Part shown: positions 1 to 8,432 of the stretch, piece by piece
How the letters are laid out: every line of letters begins with the position of its first letter
How positions within the stretch are numbered: the stretch's first letter is position 1
Position numbers and translations under genes: made by a program
DNA from: Oerskovia jenensis
GTDB taxonomy: Bacteria; Actinomycetota; Actinomycetes; Actinomycetales; Cellulomonadaceae
Assembly: GCF_016907235.1 (NCBI RefSeq)
Contig: NZ_JAFBBO010000001.1
Span: 1,612,001-1,676,000, forward strand
Reading direction: 5' to 3'
Length of the DNA stretch: 64,000 bases
Notes under the pieces: generated by a model
What the model was told of the DNA's origin: nothing
The model's input: the letters and a program-made list of their open reading frames with translations, nothing else
Databases searched by the model: none

Positions 1-687
1 GAGGACACCCCGCTCGACCACGTCGAACGGCTGTCGATGGGCTACCCGGAGAGCAAGTGGGTGGCCGAGCAGATCCTGCGTGCGGCGTCGGCGCGGGGGC
101 TGCCCGTCGTGGTCCACCGGCCCTACGAGATCACGGGCAGCACCGTGGACGGCCACTGGAACACCGAGGCCGCGATCTGCGCGTTCTTCAAGGCGATCGT
201 CGAGATGGGCCGGGCTCCGGACGTCGACCTGCCCCTGGACTTCGTGCCGGTCGACCACCTGGCCCGCGCCGTGGTGCACCTCGCGCAGACCCGGCCCGCG
301 CAGGGGCAGACGTACCACCTCACGAACCCCCGGTACGCGCTGCTGGGGCTCATGGTCGAGCGGCTGCGCGCGCACGGTCACCCGATCGACGTCGTCGACT
401 ACGACACCTGGCTGCACGACCTGTCGGAGTTCTGCAGGGCGCACCCGGAGCACCCGATCGTGTCGTTCCTGCCGATCTTCACGAACATCGCGTCGTCGAG
501 CACGCTCACGGTCAAGGAGCTCTACTTCGAGGGGACGTTCCCGCGGTTCGGCCGGGAGCGGGCGGACGAGGACCTCGCCGGGAGCGGCATCGCCTGCCCG
601 CCGGTCGACGCCGAGATGCTCGACGCGTACGTCCGGTGGTTCCACGCGGTCGGGTACATCGACCGGCCCCGGGTGGGTGCTCGCTGA
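1..687 (+). CDS. Thioester-reductase-like SDR protein, C-terminal part (5' truncated by window)
   Basis: The reading frame is open from base 1, so the N-terminus lies outside the window. The visible 228 residues carry the SDR active-site segment GYPESKWVAEQ (Tyr and Lys spaced YxxxK) near residue 14, followed by VVHRPYEITG and a LDFVPVDHLARAVVHLA segment. This is the layout of the extended-SDR thioester reductase (Thioester-redct) domain that releases products from carrier proteins as aldehydes or alcohols. Whether it is the end of a peptide synthetase or polyketide synthase, or a stand-alone reductase, cannot be seen here. The product ends in VGAR and the next gene starts about 160 bases later. 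Fold assignment is secure; substrate is unknown. Confidence 0.8.
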   Translation, partial: EDTPLDHVERLSMGYPESKWVAEQILRAASARGLPVVVHRPYEITGSTVDGHWNTEAAICAFFKAIVEMGRAPDVDLPLDFVPVDHLARAVVHLAQTRPAQGQTYHLTNPRYALLGLMVERLRAHGHPIDVVDYDTWLHDLSEFCRAHPEHPIVSFLPIFTNIASSSTLTVKELYFEGTFPRFGRERADEDLAGSGIACPPVDAEMLDAYVRWFHAVGYIDRPRVGAR

Positions 688-849
688 CGGGGCTGGCCGG
701 ATCGAGGGACCGGGCCCCGGGCACGGACGCTGCCCGAGGCCGCTTCCTCTCGCCTGCGCAGGACCCGCGGGTGACGATGGTCGGAGGGGTGCCACCGTAC
801 GGGCAGGGGCGGAGCGGTACCCGCAGGCGGGCAGCACCAGGGGGCAGTG

Positions 850-1449
850 ATGCGTGAGCAGTCGTCGGTGTTCGACGAGGGGTCCGTGGCCGAGGTGGAC
901 CTCTGGAGCCGGGTCCAGGAGGGTGACGAGCAGGCGTTCGCGGTCGTCTACCGGCGCTACTCGCGGCGTGTCCACGGCCTGTGCCGCGCGCTGCTGACGT
1001 CGGGCGGGCTGCACGACGACGTCACGGGGCGGTGCGAGGACCTGACCTCGGGCGTGTTCCTGGCGGCGTGGCGCCGACGGCGGGAGATGGTCGTCCGCGA
1101 CTCGGTGCTCCCGTGGCTCCTCGCGACCGCGGCCAACCTCTGCTCGAACGAGCAGCGGGCCGCTCGGCGGCACCGCTGGCTGGTGGCCCGCGTCGCGCAG
1201 GTGCACGGGCGGTCCGCGCCGTCGGCGGACGGCGCCGAGGCGAGCGTGCTCGCGGCGATCCTCGCGGGTCGTGCCCGCCGCGAGATCGCGGCTCTTCCCT
1301 CCGCGCTGCGCGAGGTGGCCGACCTCTGCATCCTCCACGACGTCACGACGCGCGACGCGGCCGCGTTCCTCGAGCTTCCCGAGGGCACGGTCAAGTCGCG
1401 GCTGCACCGCGCGCGGCGCCACCTGGGCCGGGCCGTCCTCGACGGCTAG
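850..1449 (+). CDS. RNA polymerase sigma-70 family (ECF-type) sigma factor
   Basis: A 199-residue sigma factor with a region 2 (DEQAFAVVYRRYSRRVHGLC, then EDLTSGVFLAAWRRR, residues about 27-80) and a region 4 helix-turn-helix near the C-terminus (LPSALREVADLCI through LPEGTVKSRLHRARRHL, about 150-195). It lacks sigma regions 1 and 3, as in ECF factors. Region 2 carries a short insertion (LTSGGLHDDVTGRCEDLT). GTG at 847 directly precedes ATG at 850; ATG was chosen, and the choice changes one residue. No anti-sigma gene lies beside it in the window, so how it is controlled is not visible. It converges on the SDR gene that follows. Confidence 0.85.
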   Translation: MREQSSVFDEGSVAEVDLWSRVQEGDEQAFAVVYRRYSRRVHGLCRALLTSGGLHDDVTGRCEDLTSGVFLAAWRRRREMVVRDSVLPWLLATAANLCSNEQRAARRHRWLVARVAQVHGRSAPSADGAEASVLAAILAGRARREIAALPSALREVADLCILHDVTTRDAAAFLELPEGTVKSRLHRARRHLGRAVLDG

Positions 1450-1482
1450 GGCAGCCCGCCCGGCAGCGCATCGGGACGCCCG

Positions 1483-2406
1483 TCAGTCGAGCCCGTACCG
1501 CGCGTCGAGCTCTACGTCGTGCGGCAGCGTGCCGAACGACGCGGTCCACGCGCCGTCGGCCGCGATCGACTGGCCCGACACGTACGACGACTCGTCCGAG
1601 AGCAGGAACGCGACCACGGCCGCGATCTCCGACGACTCGGCGATGCGCCCGAGCGGTGGGCCCTCGGCGAGCCCGCGCTCCTCCGCCTCGGGGTCGACGG
1701 CGTGCGCGATCTGCGCGTCGAGGTGCGGCGTGCGCACCCCGCCCGGTGCGACGGTGTTGGCCCGGATGCCGTACCGCCCGTACGTGACGGCGACGCTGCG
1801 TGCGAGGGCGTCGATCCCACCCTTGGTCAGCTCGTAGGCCGCGTGGTCGACGAACGACGACCGCCCGTGGATCGACCCGACGTTCACGATCGACCCACCG
1901 CCAACCTGGTCGGTGAACGCCTCGACCGCGGCGGCGGCCCCCCAGAGGTAGCCCAGGCCGTTGATCTCGACGACGTCGCGCGCCGTGCGCTCGATCTCCT
2001 CGGCGCGCGCGGGGTCGCCGAGCGCGTGCAGCGGCGTGGTCCGGGTGATGCCCGCGTTGTTGACCCAGCCTGCGAGCGGCGCGAGGGTCCGGGCGACGCG
2101 CGCGGCCTCGCGGTGCGACTCACGGTCGCGCGAGTCGGCGAGCACCACGGCCGCGCAGATTCCCTCCTCGACGGTCCCCGACCCGGCACTGCGTTCGAGC
2201 CCGACGACGGCCCACCCGTCCGCGGTCAGCCGCGCCGCGATGGCCCGGCCGATGCCCTTGCCGCTCCCGGTCACCACGACGCTGCGGGTCGCGGCTGGTC
2301 CTGGCACGGAGGCTTGTCCGGTCGGGCTCTGGGCGGCCCCCGGTCCTCGCTCGCCGTCCGGCCCGACGGCGGAGCCCGCCCCGGGCGTGCTGGTCGGGTC
2401 GGTCAT
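1483..2406 (-). CDS. SDR family oxidoreductase (last gene of the leftward operon)
   Basis: A 307-residue short-chain dehydrogenase. The NAD(P)-binding TGSGKGIG motif is at residues 46-53, NNAG at 116-119, and the catalytic Ser-Tyr-Lys are Ser178, Tyr191 and Lys195 (YELTK). The first 40 residues are a Pro/Gly/Ser-rich extension not normal for the family; it contains the dispersed motif GPDGERGPGAA. The start ATG sits after AGGAGGACCC, an excellent ribosome site, and overlaps the upstream stop as ATGA, so translation is coupled to the enolase-superfamily gene. Role by context: oxidation or reduction of a sugar or sugar-acid intermediate. The substrate cannot be named from sequence. Confidence 0.88.
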   Translation of the reverse strand: MTDPTSTPGAGSAVGPDGERGPGAAQSPTGQASVPGPAATRSVVVTGSGKGIGRAIAARLTADGWAVVGLERSAGSGTVEEGICAAVVLADSRDRESHREAARVARTLAPLAGWVNNAGITRTTPLHALGDPARAEEIERTARDVVEINGLGYLWGAAAAVEAFTDQVGGGSIVNVGSIHGRSSFVDHAAYELTKGGIDALARSVAVTYGRYGIRANTVAPGGVRTPHLDAQIAHAVDPEAEERGLAEGPPLGRIAESSEIAAVVAFLLSDESSYVSGQSIAADGAWTASFGTLPHDVELDARYGLD

Positions 2407-3860
2407 GGGTCCTCCTGGTCGCCGAGCATGCGGTTGTCGTTCGTCGAGCATGCGGTGGTCGTCGTCGCGGGGTCGATGCCGGACGCCAACCGCATGCTCG
2501 GCAGCGAAGGTGTGGGGTCGAACGTGAAGTACGTGGGCGAGAGCGTGAAGCCCAGGCCGGGGACCTCGGGCGGCAGCGCCGTGCCGTCCGAGAACGTCGG
2601 CCCGCCCTCGACGAGCAGCGGGGCCGGGTCGTAGGGGTTGCCCTGCGGCGACCGCTCGAACGTCTCGACCCCGATCCCCGCGGCGCCGCCCAGGTGCACG
2701 CTGACCTCGGGGTACACGTGGCTCGACGTCACGAGCCCCGCGTCCTGCCAGGACCGGACCAGGGGGTCGGCCGCGGTGAGGCCACCGATCCCGACCACGT
2801 CCACGCGCGCCACGTCGAGCGCGCCGAGCGCAGCGAGCCGCGCGAACACCTCGGGGTCCGTGACCTCGTCGCCGATCGCGAGCGCCAGCCCCGTGACCTC
2901 GCGGATGCGCGCGGCGCCGGCGGCGTCCTCGGGCAGCACGGGGTCCTCGAGCCAGGCGAGCGCGGGCGCTCCGGCCCCTGCGGGACCGCCGATCCCCCAC
3001 GCGTCGAGGTCCGCGAGCGCCTCGTCCGCGTCGCGCCAGCCGAAGCCCACGTCCACGACGACGCCGGTGCGACCGGCCTCGGTCTCGCGGCCCGTCACCC
3101 CGGGCAGCTCGGCGCGCAGGATCGCGAGCAGGTCGCGCATGAGGTGGCGGTCGGGCGAGCGCGAGATCTTGAGCAGCGGCCAGCCCTCGCGGGCACGGTC
3201 GAGCACCTCGTCGGCGACGGCACGGGCCGTGCGACCGGGGGTCGGGTAGGCCGCGACGAGGATCGCGGGCCGCGGCGCCGGGACGACGTGCCCGGCCGCG
3301 TCCCCGCTCGGCTCCTGACCGGGGCGGGCCGACGACGGGACCTGAGCGGCGCCGTCGGGCAGCGCAGACTCCCCGCGCGGACCGGGAGCCGACGGCAGGA
3401 CGCGCGCGGCAGCGTCGGGCAGCGACCGCTCCAGGAGGCGCCACACCGGGAGCCCCGCGACCTTGCCCGCGACGTCCCACAGCGCGACGTCGACCAGACC
3501 GATCGCCCGGCGCACCAGGCCCACGCGCCCCACGATCGCCGAGCCGCGCAGCGCGGCGTCCCACGCCGCCCGCACCCCTGCGGCAGGGTCGTCGACCGCG
3601 AGGTCGCGGCCCACGACGTGCGGCGCGACGAGGCGCTCGACGATCTCCGCCATGGGCGCCTCACGCGTCAGGGCGTAGGAGACTCCCGTGACCTCGGTGC
3701 CGTCGGGCAGCACCGCACGCACCTGGACGCCCACGTACTCGCGGCGCGTGACCGTCATGGCCCCGAGCTGCAGGGGCTGCGGCAGGGCCACGACGGTCGT
3801 CGACGTGCGGACGTCGGTGATGCGCGCGAGCCCGCCCCGGCTCATGGTCCGGCTCGTCAT
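2403..3860 (-). CDS. Enolase-superfamily (mandelate racemase/muconate lactonizing) protein
   Basis: A 485-residue protein with the enolase-superfamily capping domain (1-140) and barrel. Likely metal ligands are Asp270 (VVVDVGFGW), Glu305 (WLEDP) and Glu332 (AIGDE). The SSHVYPEVSVHL segment with His381 resembles the general base of sugar-acid dehydratases. The expected KxK catalytic lysines are reduced to KISRS at 231-235. Two oddities stand out. Residues about 148-197 are a Pro/Ala/Gly insertion with two related units (LPDAAARVLPSAP and LPDGAAQVPSSAR). Residues 452-485 are a tail encoded by a family B palindromic repeat. It overlaps its neighbours by ATGA at both ends. Sugar-acid dehydration is the likely chemistry. 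Confidence 0.82.
   Translation of the reverse strand: MTSRTMSRGGLARITDVRTSTTVVALPQPLQLGAMTVTRREYVGVQVRAVLPDGTEVTGVSYALTREAPMAEIVERLVAPHVVGRDLAVDDPAAGVRAAWDAALRGSAIVGRVGLVRRAIGLVDVALWDVAGKVAGLPVWRLLERSLPDAAARVLPSAPGPRGESALPDGAAQVPSSARPGQEPSGDAAGHVVPAPRPAILVAAYPTPGRTARAVADEVLDRAREGWPLLKISRSPDRHLMRDLLAILRAELPGVTGRETEAGRTGVVVDVGFGWRDADEALADLDAWGIGGPAGAGAPALAWLEDPVLPEDAAGAARIREVTGLALAIGDEVTDPEVFARLAALGALDVARVDVVGIGGLTAADPLVRSWQDAGLVTSSHVYPEVSVHLGGAAGIGVETFERSPQGNPYDPAPLLVEGGPTFSDGTALPPEVPGLGFTLSPTYFTFDPTPSLPSMRLASGIDPATTTTACSTNDNRMLGDQEDP
2421..2502. repeat. Family B palindromic repeat, copy 1 (inside a CDS end)
   Basis: Perfect 16-base inverted arms GCCGAGCATGCGGTTG (2421-2436) and CAACCGCATGCTCGGC (2487-2502), with an extra direct copy CGAGCATGCGGTGG at 2444-2457. 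The same box-box-inverted-box layout recurs at 8153-8230 and 63485-63572. Here it lies within the 3' end of the enolase-superfamily gene and encodes most of its last 33 residues. Confidence 0.85.
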
Positions 3861-4675
3861 TCCGGCTTCTTCGCGAGCGGGACGCCGTAGTCGATGATGA
3901 ACCCACCGTCGACGTAGAGGGTCTGGCCGATCACGTACCGCGACTCGTCGGACACGAGCCAGCTCACGGCGTTCGCGATCTCCGAGGCGTCGGCGAGGCG
4001 GCCCGCGGGGATGCGCGCGAGGATCGTCTCCTCCTTGAGCGTCCCGGCCGCGACGCCCTGACGGAAGACGCCCGTGTCGATGTACCCGGGCGCGACCGCG
4101 TTGACCCGTACCCCGCGCGCGGCCCACTCGGCCCCCGCGGTCGAGGTCAGGCCGATCACGGCCGCCTTGGTCGTCGAGTACGGGGCCCGGCCCGCGGAGC
4201 CGCGCGCCGAGACCGACGAGATGTTGACGATCGCGCCGCAGCCCGCGGCGAGCATGTGCCGGCCCGCGGCCTGGAGGCAGGTGAAGACGCCGTGCAGGTT
4301 GACGTCGACCACGGCCTTCCACTCGTCCCAGGTCAGGTCCTCGATGCCGCGGTGGCGCTGGATCCCGGCGTTGTTGACCAGGACGTCGATGCTGCCGGTC
4401 GCGGCGGCGACCGCGTCGAACGCCGCCCCCACGGCCGCGTGGTCCGTGACGTCGAGGGGCATCCAGACCAGGCCCGGCTCGGCGCGCAGGGCCGCGAGGT
4501 CGAGCGCGGGCAGGTCGTGCTGGACGACGTCGGCGCACACCACGCGGTGGCCGTCGGCCGCGAGCCGCTCAGCGATCTGGCGGCCGATGCCCGCCGCGCC
4601 GCCCGTGACGATCGCGGTGCGGAGCGGGGCGCCGGCCGGGGCGCCGGACGTGGTCGGGGTGGTCGTGGTGCTCAC
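3857..4675 (-). CDS. SDR family oxidoreductase (second gene of the leftward operon)
   Basis: A 272-residue classical SDR. TGGAAGIG at 24-31 binds the nucleotide, Asp75 (PLDVTD) is in place, NNAG is at 101-104, and the active site is Ser153/154, Tyr166 and Lys170 (YSTTK). The C-terminus GQTLYVDGGFIIDYG is typical of sugar and polyol dehydrogenases. The GTG start follows GGAGG with five bases between, and forms a GTGA overlap with the stop of the ceramidase-like gene; its own stop forms ATGA with the enolase-superfamily gene. All four genes of this operon are therefore translationally coupled. NAD-dependent oxidation of a hydroxyl on a sugar-derived substrate is inferred. Confidence 0.9.
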   Translation of the reverse strand: MSTTTTPTTSGAPAGAPLRTAIVTGGAAGIGRQIAERLAADGHRVVCADVVQHDLPALDLAALRAEPGLVWMPLDVTDHAAVGAAFDAVAAATGSIDVLVNNAGIQRHRGIEDLTWDEWKAVVDVNLHGVFTCLQAAGRHMLAAGCGAIVNISSVSARGSAGRAPYSTTKAAVIGLTSTAGAEWAARGVRVNAVAPGYIDTGVFRQGVAAGTLKEETILARIPAGRLADASEIANAVSWLVSDESRYVIGQTLYVDGGFIIDYGVPLAKKPE

Positions 4676-6423
4676 TGGTCCTCCGTGGAAGTCTGCGCTG
4701 GTGCGGGCGTCGTCGCCGCCAGGGTGTCGATGAGGTGGTTCGCGTGCTGCTCGAGCCGCGCGAGCGAACCGGGCGCGAGCGGCGACTGCCACGCCTGGTA
4801 GGCGCCGCGCACGTACGCCTGGTCGGTCGGCAGGTAGACGAAGCCCGGGCCGTTGGTCAGGTTCGCGACCACGACCGGACGGTCGCCCGCGTGCTCGCGG
4901 ACCGTGCGCTGGAAGCGCGAGTACGCCTCGCCCGGGTGCGCGACGAGGAACCCGTCCCCGATCTGCCACACCCAGGTGGGGTGCTCGACGGTCGGGCCGG
5001 TCACGTAGCCGTCGCGCAGGTTGCGCGCGCGGCGCAGCCGCTCGTCGCGGCTGCGCGGATCGATGTCGGCCCACTCGGCCTCCATCTGCGCGAGGCTCGG
5101 CAGGTCCCGCAGCTCCAGCACGACGACGTCACTCACCGCGCGCAGGACGCGCGAGCCCTCGGCGGGGCGCGGCTCCCACAGTCCCAGCGGCGCGCCGGAC
5201 TGCACGACGTGCGTGAGCTCGAGGGCCGTGCCGGGGGGCGGCAGCTCGGCGAGCGCCGCGAGGACCGCGTGCCCGAGCGAGGTGCCGTGCCGGTCGGCGA
5301 CCGCGACGTCCCCCGTGTACTGCTCGCGCGGGGCCAGCTCGCCCGAGGCGCCCTGGAAGAACGCGACGGGTGCCCCGGTCGACGCCTCGACGAGGTCGCG
5401 CATCGCGCCCACGTAGTCCGGGGAGACCAGGGTGTTCTGCCACGCGAGCGTCGTGGGGTGGCACGCGTAGTTGACGATCGTCGCGAGGGGCGTCGTGGTC
5501 GGCAGGGGACCGCTGGCGGCCGCGCAGGCGGGGCAGCGGCTCGCGTCGGCGGTCGACGGCGGGTGGTCGTGCCCGGTCGGTGCCGGGTGATCGTGCCCGG
5601 TGTGTGGCTCGACCCGGCTGAGTCGGCCGATCACGACCGTGTCGTCGGTGGCGGCTCGCGGGACCGACGGGTTGAACCCGATCACGGGGAGCCCGAAGTC
5701 CGCGGTGGCGCCGGACACGGCGGACGTCGTGGCGCCGGACACGGCGGACGTCGTGGCGCCGGACGCACCAGGTGTCGTGTCGACGGGCTCGCCGTGCGAC
5801 CCGCCTGCGCCGAGGATCAGCTCGCGGTCCGCCGCGAGCGAGCAGCGTCCCGTCGTCCACTCGAGCGTGGCGGGGGCGAGCGAGGCCACGGCCTCGCGGC
5901 CCGCGTCGACGGCCTGCGCCGCGAGGTGCTCGAGGTAGGCGGGGACGAGCTCGCCACCTTCGAGGTCGGCGTCGTGGCTGCACAGCACCGGGCCGGCGTG
6001 GGTGTGGGACAACGAGACGAGCAGCCGCTCGGGCGCCAGGTCGAGGCCCGCGAGGACCGCGTCCCGGACGCCGCGCTCGTCGTCGACGCGGCGCCACCAC
6101 GTGGCGTCCACGGTGATCATGACGAGCGGTTCGGCCCGGGGAGCGGCGGGGCGCTCGGGGCGAGCGGCGCCGTCGGGCGGGCCGACCTGCGCGGGGTGCG
6201 CGGCGCCGTCGGGCGTGCTGCGCGACGGCGAGGTGCCCTCCGTCTCCTGCGCGAGGGCGATCGCGGTGAGGGTCATCGCGCGGTGCGTGCCCCGGGAGGC
6301 GTTCCAGTCGGCGGGGCCCCAGTTGCGGGCGCGGATACCCACGGGCGGTGTGACGTCGCGGCGGGCTACGCCTGCCAGTCCGCGGAAACCAGGCACCTTC
6401 ACCTGGTCGTGCAGGGACACCAT
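4672..6423 (-). CDS. Neutral/alkaline ceramidase-like N-terminal domain hydrolase
   Basis: A 583-residue protein with the signature pieces of the neutral ceramidase N-terminal domain: AGVARRDVTPPVG near the start, SLSHTHAGP at 137-145 (probable zinc histidines), NYACHPTTLAW at 318-328 and FFQGASGELAPRE beyond. It has no signal peptide and lacks the rest of true ceramidases. In sugar loci such proteins are often uncharacterised, so a cytoplasmic hydrolase of a lactone or ester is an inference. Three inserts are unusual: a PDGAA-rich stretch (61-98), an exact tandem SGATTSAV repeat (about 221-240) and a histidine/cysteine-rich stretch with two GHDHP units and CPAC (275-300). The ribosome site AGGAGG is strong. 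It is the first gene of the leftward operon. Confidence 0.75.
   Translation of the reverse strand: MVSLHDQVKVPGFRGLAGVARRDVTPPVGIRARNWGPADWNASRGTHRAMTLTAIALAQETEGTSPSRSTPDGAAHPAQVGPPDGAARPERPAAPRAEPLVMITVDATWWRRVDDERGVRDAVLAGLDLAPERLLVSLSHTHAGPVLCSHDADLEGGELVPAYLEHLAAQAVDAGREAVASLAPATLEWTTGRCSLAADRELILGAGGSHGEPVDTTPGASGATTSAVSGATTSAVSGATADFGLPVIGFNPSVPRAATDDTVVIGRLSRVEPHTGHDHPAPTGHDHPPSTADASRCPACAAASGPLPTTTPLATIVNYACHPTTLAWQNTLVSPDYVGAMRDLVEASTGAPVAFFQGASGELAPREQYTGDVAVADRHGTSLGHAVLAALAELPPPGTALELTHVVQSGAPLGLWEPRPAEGSRVLRAVSDVVVLELRDLPSLAQMEAEWADIDPRSRDERLRRARNLRDGYVTGPTVEHPTWVWQIGDGFLVAHPGEAYSRFQRTVREHAGDRPVVVANLTNGPGFVYLPTDQAYVRGAYQAWQSPLAPGSLARLEQHANHLIDTLAATTPAPAQTSTEDQ
5705..5764. repeat. 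24-base tandem repeat, 2.5 units, within the ceramidase-like gene
   Basis: Units at 5705-5728 and 5729-5752 are identical, followed by a half unit from 5753. In the protein they give SGATTSAV twice and a partial third. Exact identity suggests recent slippage, and the length is a multiple of three so the frame is kept. Confidence 0.9.
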
Positions 6424-6457
6424 GGATCCTCCTCGAGCCTGTGCGTCAACCCTCGAA

Positions 6458-6467
6458 TGCTATAGCA
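6458..6467. promoter_or_regulatory. TGCTATAGCA operator, site 1
   Basis: A perfect 10-base palindrome 35 bases upstream of the ceramidase-like gene and about 175 bases upstream of the divergent GntR gene. It is the core of the TTGCTATAGCAA motif found at three other places in this region. Its shape, a short palindrome without a spacer, suits an FCD-type GntR regulator. A TATCCT -10 for the GntR gene itself is at 6592-6597. Confidence 0.7.
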
Positions 6468-6642
6468 TGTAGTGAGGGGGCAAGCCGTCCGGTGGCCCTT
6501 CGCCTCGATGGTGGCACAACGGTGCGCCCCGCGCAGACCTCGCCCCGACCACGCACGGCGGGCGAGCAGCCGGGCCCGGTTCGCCGACCGCTATCCTTCG
6601 GGGCACCTCCCGGATCGGACCGCAGAACACTACGGAGAACCC

Positions 6643-7347
6643 ATGGCGCTCAAGAGCGTGCCCGACCTGAACGTCGCCGACCGCGTGACCGTCGAGCTGC
6701 GAGAGGCCATCTTCAGCGGCGACCTCGCGCCCGGGTCGCGACTGGTCGAGCGCAAGCTCGCCGAACGCCTCGGCACGAGCCACATCCCCGTGCGCGAGGC
6801 CCTCACCCGCCTCACCGAGGAAGGGCTCGTCGAACGCCTCCCCCACCGGGGGGCCCGCGTCGCCGCGCTCACGAGCCGCGACCTCGAGGAGATCTCGAGC
6901 CTGCGCACGCTCCTGGAGCAGTTCGTCGTCGTGCGCGTGCAGGCCGAGTGGGACGCCAAGACCGAGGCCCGCCTGCGCAAGACCGTGCAGCAGATGGTCG
7001 ACGCGGCCGAGCGCGGCAGCTCGGCCCGCGTGTTCGAGCTCGACCGACGCTTCCACGAGCAGCTCTGGGAGCTCGCCGACCACCGGATGCTCATGACCAT
7101 CACGTCCCAGCTCCGTTCCCGGATCACGGGCTTCCTGCGCGCCGCGAACGTGGCGCTCGACCCCGAGGCCCGCGTCGCGCACGCCGAGACGCACAACCTC
7201 ATCATCGACGCGATCGCGAGCGGCGACCCCGAGCGGGCGCGGACCGTCATGGCCGAGCACATCGGCGAGGCCGCGGCACGACTCGAGAGCCACACCGAGG
7301 ACGGCGACGTCGCCGAGGAGCCCACGGTGGAGGCCGGGCGCGCCTGA
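6643..7347 (+). CDS. GntR family, FCD (FadR-like) transcriptional regulator
   Basis: A 234-residue regulator. The N-terminal winged helix-turn-helix reads DRVTVELREAIFSGDLAPGSRLVERKLAERLG and PVREALTRLTEEGLV. An all-helical FCD ligand domain follows from residue 80, with the usual metal-site residues in ELDRRFHEQLW and HAETHNLIIDAI. ATG at 6643 was chosen because GGAG lies seven bases upstream; longer frames run through non-coding-like sequence. It lies between the leftward hydrolase/SDR operon and the rightward genes, and is the obvious candidate to bind the four TTGCTATAGCAA-type sites. FCD regulators usually respond to sugar acids or other carboxylates, which fits the neighbouring enzymes. 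The effector is unknown. Confidence 0.92.
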   Translation: MALKSVPDLNVADRVTVELREAIFSGDLAPGSRLVERKLAERLGTSHIPVREALTRLTEEGLVERLPHRGARVAALTSRDLEEISSLRTLLEQFVVVRVQAEWDAKTEARLRKTVQQMVDAAERGSSARVFELDRRFHEQLWELADHRMLMTITSQLRSRITGFLRAANVALDPEARVAHAETHNLIIDAIASGDPERARTVMAEHIGEAAARLESHTEDGDVAEEPTVEAGRA

Positions 7348-7447
7348 CCGGCGCGGTGGCGGGGCGTCGGTGGCGCGAGCGTCGTCGAGCGTGCAGTCCG
7401 GGTCGTCACGAGACGATCCCGACAGCCCGAACGCCCACGCTCGGCGA

Positions 7448-8158
7448 TCATCGGGCCAGGCGCGCCTCGCGGGACAGGTCGAGGAGCGCGTCGAGCACCT
7501 CGACCGTCGAGCCGCGCACGACGTCGGGCGCCCACTCCTCGGTCCAGGCCCGGCCGTGCGCGACCCACCCGGTCCGCAGGCCCGCGTCCCGGCCCCCGCC
7601 GACGTCCGCGGCGGGATGGTCGCCGACCATCCACGCGACCCCGGCCCCTGGGGCTCCGGGGACGCCCGGGACACCCGCCACCGCGAGCGCCGTCTCGAAG
7701 ATCCGCCGGTCGGGCTTCGCGAAGCCCGCCTCCTGCGAGATCACGACCCCCGGCACGAGGTCCGCGAGGCCGGTCCGGTCGAGCTTGGCCCGCTGCTGGT
7801 CGACCGTCCCGTTCGTCACGACGACGACGGGGATCCCCGCCGAGCGCAGCGCGTCGAGACGCGCGGGCACGCCCGGGTACGGCGCGACCCAGGCAAGATG
7901 CTCGAACAGCAGACGCTCGACCAGGTGCGGGACGTCGTCGGGCAGGTGGAACCGCGCGCGCATCCGCTCGGCGAGCACGGCCCGGGGCGCGTAGCCGTCG
8001 CGGTCGGCCTCGACGAGCCACGCGGCGGCGTCGGAGCCGAGCCCGCGGTCGCTCGCGAACGCCGAGGCCCAGGCCGCGAAGGCCCCGGCCCGGTCGACGA
8101 GGGTGTTGTCGAGGTCGACGAGCACCACGCCGGGGACGGTGCGGCGATGGTCGACCAT
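7448..8158 (-). CDS. HAD superfamily hydrolase
   Basis: A 236-residue haloacid-dehalogenase-type phosphatase. Motif I is LVDLDNTLVD (residues about 13-22), motif II VVVTNGT, motif III lysine in GFAKPD, and motif IV GDHPAAD. A helical cap lies between motifs I and II, as in the phosphoglycolate phosphatase/YjjG group. A short Gly/Pro-rich stretch (GVPGVPGAPGAG) sits before motif IV. The start codon lies within the outer box of a family B repeat. It is transcribed against the GntR gene. Small-phosphate hydrolysis is likely; the substrate is not predictable. Confidence 0.88.
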   Translation of the reverse strand: MVDHRRTVPGVVLVDLDNTLVDRAGAFAAWASAFASDRGLGSDAAAWLVEADRDGYAPRAVLAERMRARFHLPDDVPHLVERLLFEHLAWVAPYPGVPARLDALRSAGIPVVVVTNGTVDQQRAKLDRTGLADLVPGVVISQEAGFAKPDRRIFETALAVAGVPGVPGAPGAGVAWMVGDHPAADVGGGRDAGLRTGWVAHGRAWTEEWAPDVVRGSTVEVLDALLDLSREARLAR

Positions 8159-8230
8159 GCGGAAGGCGCTCCTCGAACATGCGGTGGGCGTCGGAATCGG
8201 GGCGATTCACGACCGTAACCACATGTTCGG
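8153..8230. repeat. Family B palindromic repeat, copy 2
   Basis: A degenerate copy: box GACCATGCGG (8153-8162, covering the HAD start codon), box CGAACATGCGGT (8174-8185) and inverted box ACCACATGTTCG (8218-8229). Order and spacing match the copies at 2421 and 63485. Confidence 0.65.
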
Positions 8231-8342
8231 CAGCGAGGGGGGACGGTCGAGGGATGGACACTTCGTGCGAGGTCCAGCCCGACCTCGCACGTGCTTCGTT
8301 GCCGTGCATCGTTCACTCGAGAACGTGGATGCGAGACTATTC

Positions 8343-8354
8343 TTGCTATAGCAA
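8343..8354. promoter_or_regulatory. TTGCTATAGCAA operator, site 2
   Basis: A perfect 12-base palindrome 78 bases before the GNAT gene. A -10-like TATTCT (8338-8343) abuts it, but no convincing -35 is spaced correctly. The rest of 8231-8432 shows no gene. Confidence 0.75.
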
Positions 8355-8432
8355 ACCGTCAAGGCGAAGCCGCCGACCGCCCCGCGCAAAACCCCCACCT
8401 GCACCGACGCGCCCCGCTCACCGAGGAGCCCC

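Noticed and set aside
4672-6423. True neutral ceramidase
   Set aside because: No signal peptide, shorter than the enzyme, and without the C-terminal domain; only the N-terminal domain resemblance is supported.
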